Below the pieces are notes generated by a model. That model was given only the letters and a program-made list of their open reading frames with translations. It was not told the DNA's origin and made no database searches. 64,000 nt of DNA from an uncultured Bacilli bacterium (GTDB lineage Bacteria > Bacillota_I > Bacilli_A > RF39 > UBA660), in NCBI GenBank assembly GCA_944371325.1, contig CALVXO010000004.1:1-64000 (forward strand), in the 5' to 3' direction. How positions within the stretch are numbered: position 1 is the first letter of the stretch; each line of letters opens with the position of its first letter. This document shows positions 27,620-34,860 of this stretch, in pieces. The position numbers were made by a program, and so were the translations under genes.

Positions 27620-28776
27620 AAAAATTATTAATCATTCCATTAATATTCCTATTAACTGGTTGTTGGAATTATCGCGAACTTAATCAATTAGCTATAACAA
27701 CTGGGATTGCAGTAGATAAAGAAAATGATAATTATAAAATAACTATTATGATAGCTAATTCTAAAAAAAGCAGTAGTTCAGATGGTAGTATAACTCCATC
27801 AGCAGCTGTTTACGATGGAACAGGTCAAACAATTTATGAAGCCTTTAAAGATACATCTTTAAGTGTATCTAAACAAATTTATCTAAGCCATATTGATGTA
27901 TTAGTACTATCTGAAGAAATTGCGAAAAATAATTTAACTGATGTAATTGATTTCCTATTTCGTTATCCCCAAACAAGAAATAATTTTTATTTAGTTTTAG
28001 CAAAAGATAAAAAAGCTAGCGACATCTTAAAAGTAACTACGCCAATAGAGACATTTCCCTCTCAAAATCTAGCTAAAAATCTTGAAATAACTGATAAATT
28101 ACAAGGATTTACTTATACAGTCGATTTTACTGATTTCACAAAATCACTTGTATCAGAAGGGATAAATCCTATTCTTCCATCAGTAACAATCATCGGAAAT
28201 AGTGAAGAAGGAAATAAAGAAGAAAACGTACAACAAAATGAACCATCTACTTATTTAAAATTAGACATATTAGGATTATTTAAAAAAGATAAATTTGTTG
28301 CATGGGCTAATCCTAATCAAAGCAAAGGAATCAATATAATCAATAATAAAATATACATATTAGGAGTTATTATTAATTACCAAAATGAAAAAATAGTAAC
28401 AGAAATAACCGAAATGAAAACTGATTTTAAAGTTGAAAATAACAAAGTGAAAATAACTATTGATACAACAGGAGCAATTCAAGAAGTAAATTCTAATGTT
28501 GATCTATATAATCTTAAAACTATTGAAGAAATTCAAAATTCAGATGTTGAAAAAATTAAAGAATATGTTAATGATGCTATTAATTTAGCCAAAGATAATA
28601 AAACGGATATTTTTGGTTTTGGAAACTATGTTTATAAGAATAATCCTAAAAAATGGAATGAAATAAAAGATAAATGGGACGATGAAATATTCCCTAGTTT
28701 AGAAGTAGAAATAGAAGTCAATCTAAAACTTCAGGCCAAAGGTTCAATAAATAATATCGTCGAGGTGAGAGAATGA
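27616..28776 (+). CDS. gerKC: spore germination lipoprotein, Ger(x)C family
   Basis: A 386-residue lipoprotein with signal sequence and lipobox LTGC (Cys at residue 15), followed immediately by WNYRELNQLAITTGIAVDK, the usual start of Ger(x)C proteins. Three domains are typical of the family and the length agrees. It overlaps the A subunit by 4 bp (ATGA) and the B subunit in the same way. It is the C subunit of the germinant receptor, exposed on the outer face of the inner spore membrane. Confidence 0.92.
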   Translation: MKKLLIIPLIFLLTGCWNYRELNQLAITTGIAVDKENDNYKITIMIANSKKSSSSDGSITPSAAVYDGTGQTIYEAFKDTSLSVSKQIYLSHIDVLVLSEEIAKNNLTDVIDFLFRYPQTRNNFYLVLAKDKKASDILKVTTPIETFPSQNLAKNLEITDKLQGFTYTVDFTDFTKSLVSEGINPILPSVTIIGNSEEGNKEENVQQNEPSTYLKLDILGLFKKDKFVAWANPNQSKGINIINNKIYILGVIINYQNEKIVTEITEMKTDFKVENNKVKITIDTTGAIQEVNSNVDLYNLKTIEEIQNSDVEKIKEYVNDAINLAKDNKTDIFGFGNYVYKNNPKKWNEIKDKWDDEIFPSLEVEIEVNLKLQAKGSINNIVEVRE

Positions 28777-29846
28777 AAGTAACTAATTCAGAATATGCTT
28801 GTTTATCATCTTTTTTAATAAGATCATTATTTTTTGGACCAGCTATTTATAGTATCTTACATTTTGCTTTACAAGATGGCTGGATAAGTATCATCGTTTC
28901 ATTTATTTTAAGCTTTATTCCTTTAATTATTTATTATAAGCTACTAAATTGTAATCCTAATGATAATATTGTTAGCTTAAATAACAAATTAGGATTAATA
29001 GGAAAAATAATTAATACAATTCTAACAGCTTTTGTTATTTTTCACGCCAGTCTAATTCTATGGAATTTAACTAACTTCATATATTCACAATTTCTATTCC
29101 AAACACCATTAATTGTTATTGCTATTATTATTTCCTTTGGCATATTTTATATCAGTATTAAAAACCTAACAACTATTGCTAGAACGGGAACTGTTTTCTT
29201 TATTATTAGCACTATACTATATTTTATAGCAGCTTTATCTTTAATTAGTAAATGCGATTTAAATGGTCTTAAACCCATTTTCAACTCAGGTATTATGCCA
29301 ATTCTAAAGGGAAGTTTTTCTTCTTTAGGACTTAATATATTCCCTTTATTTATAATTTTAATAATACCGAAAAATAACATCAAAAATAATAACAAAATTA
29401 TATCATCTTTCTTTAAAGTTTATATTTTCAGATATTTGTGCATGCTATCAGTATTAGTAATTTGTGTAGCTATTTTGGGAATAGAATTAACTAACCTTTA
29501 TCAATATCCGGAATATCACATTTTAAAAACTATTAATATTGCTAACTTTTTTCAAAGAGTCGAATCAGTTTTATCAGTTCAGTGGATATTTGATGCTGTC
29601 ATGTCAATAACATTATGCCTTTATTATGTTAAAGAAAGTATAACCAAAACATTTAATTTAAAAAACAAATTTAATTTAATAAATATTATTTGCATTATTA
29701 GTATTTTAATTATCGCAAATTATATCTTTACTAGTAATACGGTAGCAGAAACATTTTATAAAAATATTTATCCTTTTCTAACTTCAATCTTTTTCTTAAT
29801 TATTCCTTTGATAATATTAATAATAGTTAAAGTTAAGAAAACTTAA
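28773..29846 (+). CDS. gerKB: spore germination permease-like subunit (GerB family)
   Basis: A 357-residue membrane protein with about ten hydrophobic segments, related to amino acid permeases; GerB-family landmarks include the SLNNKLG-type loop and FQRVESVLSVQWIFD near residue 258. It is the B subunit, considered the germinant-sensing or channel part of the receptor. It overlaps gerKC by 4 bp and ends next to the convergent DUF368 gene; its terminator lies inside that gene. Confidence 0.92.
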   Translation: MKVTNSEYACLSSFLIRSLFFGPAIYSILHFALQDGWISIIVSFILSFIPLIIYYKLLNCNPNDNIVSLNNKLGLIGKIINTILTAFVIFHASLILWNLTNFIYSQFLFQTPLIVIAIIISFGIFYISIKNLTTIARTGTVFFIISTILYFIAALSLISKCDLNGLKPIFNSGIMPILKGSFSSLGLNIFPLFIILIIPKNNIKNNNKIISSFFKVYIFRYLCMLSVLVICVAILGIELTNLYQYPEYHILKTINIANFFQRVESVLSVQWIFDAVMSITLCLYYVKESITKTFNLKNKFNLINIICIISILIIANYIFTSNTVAETFYKNIYPFLTSIFFLIIPLIILIIVKVKKT

Positions 29847-30674
29847 TTATTCTAATTTTCTCGCTATATTATATCCAACAACTAGCAATACAAGGGCAAC
29901 TATAGTTTCTAAAATGCTATAGTTGTTTTTAAATGTTTCAAAAAATAAACTCAACACCGAACTTAAAGTAAATCCAAGAATTCCACAGTACATATACTCC
30001 TTTTTTTTATCAAATAAATATGTCATCACTTTAGATAATATAATAACACATAAAACAATACCTAATAAATAAGGGATAACTTTAAAAATATTAGTAAAAA
30101 TAGCTGCCACACTAGTTAGAGAACTTAAAAAATTTAATAACAAATTATAACAACCTAAAATCATCATCACTGCTGTTCCGCTAATACCAGGAATTATCAT
30201 AGTTAAAGCATCAATAAAACCAATAATAAAAAATAATAAAAAATTAATTAATTCATTGGATGTCTCAACAAAAAAATGTTGACCATTCACTAAAAAAATC
30301 AAAAAAACTGTGGAAAAACTTAAAGTTAAAATCAAAATATGTATAAATTTCACTTTTTTAATATTAATATTATCGATCAAAGAAGGAATTCCTCCCATTA
30401 TTAAACCGATGAATAAAAGAATAGTTGGAAAATAATAATTATTAATAAAATAAAGAATCAAACCACTAGTCAAAGAAATAGATAGTAATACTCCTAATCC
30501 GATAGGAAATAAAAATAAAAAATTATTAATTGGATTTTCAAAAAAATTACTAATTGCTTTAATAGCCTTTTCGTAAATTCCAAAACTAATTGCAATTAAA
30601 GCTCCACTAACACCAGGAATTATTTTGGCTATTCCTATTATAAATCCTTTTAATAACAAAGTTAAAAAATTCAT
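29847..30674 (-). CDS. DUF368 family membrane protein
   Basis: A 275-residue membrane protein with about eight hydrophobic segments and two copies of the family motif: IPGVSGALIAISFGIYE near residue 20 and IPGISGTAVMMILG near residue 160. DUF368 proteins are linked in other bacteria to polyprenyl-phosphate flipping (the PopT/UptA discussion), so a role in undecaprenyl phosphate recycling is a reasonable but unproven guess. An AGGTGA site precedes the ATG. It ends at the base after the gerKB stop. Confidence 0.85.
   Translation of the reverse strand: MNFLTLLLKGFIIGIAKIIPGVSGALIAISFGIYEKAIKAISNFFENPINNFLFLFPIGLGVLLSISLTSGLILYFINNYYFPTILLFIGLIMGGIPSLIDNINIKKVKFIHILILTLSFSTVFLIFLVNGQHFFVETSNELINFLLFFIIGFIDALTMIIPGISGTAVMMILGCYNLLLNFLSSLTSVAAIFTNIFKVIPYLLGIVLCVIILSKVMTYLFDKKKEYMYCGILGFTLSSVLSLFFETFKNNYSILETIVALVLLVVGYNIARKLE
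29897..29930 (+). terminator. terminator of the ger operon inside the DUF368 gene
   Basis: Perfect nine-base stem CAACTATAG/CTATAGTTG followed by TTTTT on the plus strand only, about 50 bases past the gerKB stop and inside the convergent coding sequence. Confidence 0.75.
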
Positions 30675-30682
30675 AAATCACC

Positions 30683-30712
30683 TCAAAAAAAAGATGTTGT
30701 TATAACATCTTA
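30683..30712 (-). terminator. intrinsic terminator after trpS
   Basis: Stem AAGATGTT...AACATCTT with a T run on the minus strand, overlapping the last codons of trpS. Confidence 0.8.
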
Positions 30713-31711
30713 TTCAAAGTAATCTATTTTCATGTTTTCTCTAACTAGTTTCATTTTATTTTTCGCATACTTTTGTGCTTTTAAAGTTCCCTCTTTTAAA
30801 ATATTGTCAACTACATCAATATTTTCTTCATAATATTTTCTTTTCTCTTGAATTGGTTTTAAAAATTCCATCATCTTATTAATAAGTTCTTTTTTACAAG
30901 CTACACAACCACGACTGCCATTTTTACATTCTTGACATACAGTTTCTAAATTATCTTGATTAACTAACTTATGATAATAATAAACCATACAAACATCGGG
31001 ATTAGCCTTATCATCTTTCCTTATTTTATTAGGATCAGTTACAGCTGACATAATTTTTTTAGAAATAGTTTCATAATCATCAATTAAATAAATAGCATTA
31101 CCTAAACTTTTTCCCATTTTTTCATTACCATCTAATCCTTTAATTCTAGTATTTTTTGTTAATAATTGTTCTGGTTCTACTAATGTATCACCATATATAG
31201 AATTAAATTTACGAACTATTTCACGGCATTGTTCTAAAAGTGGTAATTGATCTTCACCTACTGGTACAAGCTCGCCATCAAACATAGTAATATCAGCAGC
31301 TTGACTTACGGGATAGCCTAAAAAACCATAAGTAACACTTTCACCATTACCAAACAATTCTTTTTTTTGTTTAATTTCTGTTTTAACAGTTGGATTACGA
31401 TATAATCTAGAAATAGTTACTAAATTAGAATAATAAACTGTAGCTTCAGCTATTTCAGGTATATATGATTGAATAAAAATAGTTGTTTTTTTAGGATCAA
31501 TACCACAAGCTAACAAATCTAAAGTTAATTCTTTAACATTTTTTCTAACTTTATCGGGATTATTAAAATTGTCAGTTAATGCTTGAACATCAGCTATTTC
31601 AATAAAAGTATTATATTTATCTTGTAAATCAACCCAATTAGAAACAGCTCCAAAATAATGCCCTAAATGTAAATTTCCAGTTGGTCTAATACCTGTTAAT
31701 ATATTTTTCAT
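30710..31711 (-). CDS. trpS: tryptophanyl-tRNA synthetase
   Basis: A 333-residue class I aminoacyl-tRNA synthetase. The HIGH-type motif is GNLHLGH at residues ~12-18 and the KMSKS-type motif is KMGKS near residue 199. It charges tRNA-Trp. The length fits bacterial TrpS. It is the last gene of a three-gene minus-strand operon (hypothetical membrane protein, patatin, trpS), starting 2 bp after the patatin stop with AGGAGGT. No T-box leader precedes it. Confidence 0.95.
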   Translation of the reverse strand: MKNILTGIRPTGNLHLGHYFGAVSNWVDLQDKYNTFIEIADVQALTDNFNNPDKVRKNVKELTLDLLACGIDPKKTTIFIQSYIPEIAEATVYYSNLVTISRLYRNPTVKTEIKQKKELFGNGESVTYGFLGYPVSQAADITMFDGELVPVGEDQLPLLEQCREIVRKFNSIYGDTLVEPEQLLTKNTRIKGLDGNEKMGKSLGNAIYLIDDYETISKKIMSAVTDPNKIRKDDKANPDVCMVYYYHKLVNQDNLETVCQECKNGSRGCVACKKELINKMMEFLKPIQEKRKYYEENIDVVDNILKEGTLKAQKYAKNKMKLVRENMKIDYFE

Positions 31712-31713
31712 AA

Positions 31714-32868
31714 CTACCTCCTTACAGCTAATAAATAAATTGCTGCTGCAAATTCTTTTGGAAAAAAATTAAATACAGCATTTATTTTATCACAATTTTG
31801 TAATTTTAAATATATATATTTTGTAATAATAGATTTATCAAGTATTTTTTTTATTTCATCTAAATCAAATTTATCAAAATTAATATCTTTAGTTTCTTCT
31901 AATTTATCTAAAAGAATTTTATTTAAATCATAAGAATTATATATTTTATCAACTTTAACTTTAAATATTTCTAATGTGTCTTCAATTATTTTGTTAAATT
32001 TTTTTTGATCATAATTTTTAAAATTGCCAATATAACTTAATTTACTACAAATATCATCTATTTGATTATGATAACTATAATATAAATTTGTTAACGTTCC
32101 TTTTTTAAAAGTATATAACTTACCATCTAATTTTTTAAACTTTTTTAATGTATCGTTATATCCTAATTTAATCATCCTTTTAGTTACATTTGAATCAAAC
32201 ATTAAAAATGAATCTAATTTATTATTTGGTTCAATATAAGTTATTTTTATATCTTTATTTTTTATTCTTTTTTTAAATCCTATCGAACCTAAATCCACAG
32301 CAATTATTTCAGTAGCTCCTAATTCTATTGCCAAATTGATTGGTAAATTATCATAATATCCACCATCTACTAAAATGTCATTGCCAATTTTAGTTGGTTT
32401 AAAAAAGGGAAAACATGTAGCAGATGCTAATATATATTTTTTTAATTTATCAGGTCTAGTATTTTTTTTAGTTGAAACAGTAACCTTTCTAGTTGACAAA
32501 TTGAAAGAAACCACACCAAAAGCAATTCTAGAATTATATAGTTTATCAGGCTTATAATTATCATTGATCAATTGTTCTATTTTTTTAGTATCGATACCAC
32601 CATCAACTATTTTATTTAAATATTCTAAATACATCTCTTTAGAATTATTTATTTGTTTAAAATTATCATATAAAATATCATAATTAATATTTTTCCATAT
32701 CCTCAAACATTTATAAAATTCTTTTTGAGTCATCATCATTCCATTTATTGCCCCAATAGAAGTACCTGTTACAATATCGTATTTAATATGTAATTTACGA
32801 AGTGCTTTCCAAACACCAACTTCATAAGCTCCTTTAGCTCCACCACCAGATAATACAATAGCTAGCAT
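31714..32868 (-). CDS. patatin-like phospholipase
   Basis: A 384-residue patatin-family lipid acyl hydrolase. The oxyanion motif GGGAKGAYEVG is at residues 8-18, the nucleophile elbow GTSIG at residues ~40-44 and the DGG catalytic Asp motif near residue 168. The C-terminal ~180 residues are Lys/Asp-rich with no recognised domain. There is no signal peptide, so it acts in the cytoplasm or at the inner membrane. Its substrate is unknown. GGAG precedes the ATG. Confidence 0.88.
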   Translation of the reverse strand: MLAIVLSGGGAKGAYEVGVWKALRKLHIKYDIVTGTSIGAINGMMMTQKEFYKCLRIWKNINYDILYDNFKQINNSKEMYLEYLNKIVDGGIDTKKIEQLINDNYKPDKLYNSRIAFGVVSFNLSTRKVTVSTKKNTRPDKLKKYILASATCFPFFKPTKIGNDILVDGGYYDNLPINLAIELGATEIIAVDLGSIGFKKRIKNKDIKITYIEPNNKLDSFLMFDSNVTKRMIKLGYNDTLKKFKKLDGKLYTFKKGTLTNLYYSYHNQIDDICSKLSYIGNFKNYDQKKFNKIIEDTLEIFKVKVDKIYNSYDLNKILLDKLEETKDINFDKFDLDEIKKILDKSIITKYIYLKLQNCDKINAVFNFFPKEFAAAIYLLAVRR

Positions 32869-32880
32869 ATTTCATCTCCA

Positions 32881-34104
32881 TTAATTAGAATACACATAAA
32901 AATTAATATTCTTATTAAATTCTAATTCTTTATAATCTAAAATATTTTTTATTCCAAATGTATCATTAAAAACTTTAACTTTATTATCTTCTATAAAATA
33001 AACATAATTATCAACATAATTAATTGAATCGATTGATTGTGTACTAAATAAATAGATAAGACCTAATTGATTTTGCTTGTTAATTCTATAACAATCATAT
33101 TTATTGCCATTCTTTTTATATAAGTAATAGTAACTATCTACTTGATCTATTTTAATATAATCATTGTTTTCATAATCAACTTTATTAACAACAAATTTTT
33201 TTTCTTCTTTAGCTTCTTTTACTGTCATTGTTGTCCATGTTCCATCATAATACTTAATTTCATTACTTAATTTTATTATAGTTTGTTTTGCTGGATCAAT
33301 TTCATATTGAATATTATTATCTTTATCATATAAATAAATTTTATTATCAACAACACCTTGAATATAACTATCCGTAGAAATTGCTTTATCAGATACAATT
33401 GTACTTGATTTTAATGTTACCATATTAATAACATTTATTTTATTAAAACTATGTTCTTCATTATAATCAGCTACAACATAATAACTATCAACAAATGTAC
33501 CTAATTTTTGATTATATATATCTTTTTTAAATAAACTTATATTATGAATAATAGAATCAAATTTATTATTAATGTTATAAAGACCTTTATAATTCGTAAT
33601 TCCGATAAAATGATTATCTATCAAATTTTTCGTATATATATTAATATTTTCTTTTGTTTCGCTTTCCGTACTATCAATAAATTTGTTTTTATCATATAAA
33701 CTAATACTGTTTACAAAATCATCAAGTCCCTGATCATTTAGGTTATGATAATAAACCAAATGATTATCATTCATACACATTACATCAGTAAATGTTTTAT
33801 TTCCTTTAAATATTGGTAAAATACATTCATATTTTTCATTTTTATAATAATATATATCAGTTAACACTTTAAAACTTTTATTGTAATCATTAAAAATTTG
33901 AAAAGAAAAATTAGTTTCATTAACCATTATTTCATACAAATAACTATTGTTTTCAAAATTAGATAATTCTTTTATATTAAAAACATAATCATCCTTATTT
34001 ATCTTATATTCATACTCTTGACCATCACTAAACCAATAAAAAGCAAATTGGATACCTAAATATAATGCAAATAATACTACTAACATAAAAAATAATTTTC
34101 TCAT
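32881..34104 (-). CDS. hypothetical membrane-anchored protein
   Basis: A 407-residue protein with an N-terminal transmembrane anchor (about residues 4-22) and a long extracellular region of repeated strand-turn units rich in Tyr, Asn and Asp (for example SYYVVADYNEEHS, YYYLYKKNGNKYDCY). The pattern suggests a beta-propeller-like fold, but I do not recognise a family. The ATG at 34104 has an AGGTGAG site; an open extension of 15 codons upstream lacks one. It is the first gene of the operon with the patatin and trpS genes. Confidence 0.7.
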   Translation of the reverse strand: MRKLFFMLVVLFALYLGIQFAFYWFSDGQEYEYKINKDDYVFNIKELSNFENNSYLYEIMVNETNFSFQIFNDYNKSFKVLTDIYYYKNEKYECILPIFKGNKTFTDVMCMNDNHLVYYHNLNDQGLDDFVNSISLYDKNKFIDSTESETKENINIYTKNLIDNHFIGITNYKGLYNINNKFDSIIHNISLFKKDIYNQKLGTFVDSYYVVADYNEEHSFNKINVINMVTLKSSTIVSDKAISTDSYIQGVVDNKIYLYDKDNNIQYEIDPAKQTIIKLSNEIKYYDGTWTTMTVKEAKEEKKFVVNKVDYENNDYIKIDQVDSYYYLYKKNGNKYDCYRINKQNQLGLIYLFSTQSIDSINYVDNYVYFIEDNKVKVFNDTFGIKNILDYKELEFNKNINFYVYSN

Positions 34105-34237
34105 ATACTCACCTATAATTATTATATATGATTTTTTTATAATTATCAATATATAATAATTATAAAATTAGGTGTTTAATTCACACCCTTTTGTCATTGT
34201 TGAATATGCTATATTAGAAAATGAAAGGGTGGATTTT

Positions 34238-34444
34238 ATGTGTAATAATGAAAATGAATCTTGCAAATGCATAGCAGAAATATTAACAGTAATATGTATT
34301 TTACAACAAAACGCAAATTGTTCTGATTCATGTTTAGATACATGTGATCGTGGATTTTTAGGCTGTGGCACTACTACTTATACTTGCAATACAAGACCTA
34401 TAATGTTATATACATGCTGTGGTAATGGAACACCATGGGATTGA
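34238..34444 (+). CDS. cotZ: spore coat protein CotY/CotZ-like, 5' part (interrupted gene)
   Basis: A 68-residue cysteine-rich fragment: CKC near residue 9, then CSDSC, CDRGFLGC and TYTCNTRPIMLYTCC. The 67th codon, TGG (34436-34438), is the last one belonging to the coat gene; GAT and the TGA stop come from the inserted element. The rest of the gene is at 41584-41829. The spacing of Cys clusters matches the N-terminal half of Bacillus CotZ/CotY, which builds the spore crust or outer coat. The start has an AAGGGTGGA site; the open frame upstream to 34172 lacks one. As it stands, it would make only a truncated coat protein. Confidence 0.82.
   Translation: MCNNENESCKCIAEILTVICILQQNANCSDSCLDTCDRGFLGCGTTTYTCNTRPIMLYTCCGNGTPWD
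34436..34438 (+). other. left attachment core (attL) of the cotZ element
   Basis: TGG shared with 41581-41583. Sequence to the left (AACACCA) belongs to the coat gene and sequence to the right (GATTGACG) to the element. Large serine recombinases exchange strands at a two-base core, so GG within this triplet is the likely crossover. Inferred from reading frames, not proven. Confidence 0.65.
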
Positions 34445-34491
34445 CGTTAAAGTGATAAATTATAATTAAAAGATAACATAAATATTGACAC

Positions 34492-34518
34492 TAAACGGCA
34501 TATATAAGTCGTTTTTTT
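34492..34518 (+). terminator. terminator at the left end of the element
   Basis: Stem AAACGGC/GTCGTTT with a loop of eight bases and a T run. It would stop transcripts of the broken coat gene from entering the element. Confidence 0.65.
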
Positions 34519-34535
34519 ATTATTTAATAATCAAA

Positions 34536-34550
34536 TACGCCACATCGCCA
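34536..34550. repeat. 15-bp inverted repeat, left arm
   Basis: TACGCCACATCGCCA here is the exact reverse complement of 39647-39661. The GC content is high for this genome. The two arms bracket the KAP, XRE, small membrane protein and RepA-like genes and exclude the recombinase. Confidence 0.7.
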
Positions 34551-34785
34551 ACTATAAATAATGGCCTGCCTTTATAAATTTAAGAAAATTTTTCTTTTTT
34601 TTAAAAGCACTTATAAAAAATCATTTAAATGTGATAAACAATAATATATTTTTTTATTATAAATAAATAAGTAAGTAGAAATTTTAACTCTAATAACAAA
34701 CATTAGGGGTATTTTACAATCAATAAAAACAAATAATAATTGATATTAAATATTGCTAATAAACGTTGTTTAAAGTCTTAAAAAA

Positions 34786-34815
34786 TTACAAATTATTGGA
34801 AATATATGGTAAAAT
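34786..34815 (+). promoter_or_regulatory. putative promoter of the KAP NTPase gene
   Basis: TTACAA, 18-base spacer, TAAAAT, 45 bases upstream of the start codon. Confidence 0.4.
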
Positions 34816-34860
34816 AAGGTTGTATTAATTAATTTTTTTCAAAGGGATAGTGATTAAACA

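Larger units (their letters stand above)
34445..34860 (+). other. left arm of the element, non-coding
   Basis: This stretch of 416 bases contains a terminator (34492-34518), one arm of a 15-bp inverted repeat (34536-34550) and a likely promoter for the KAP gene (34786-34815). I see no gene in it. Confidence 0.6.

Noticed and set aside
34172..34237. Longer start for the coat gene fragment
   Set aside because: The extra 22 residues have no ribosome binding site and are unlike CotZ; the ATG at 34238 has AAGGGTGGA.
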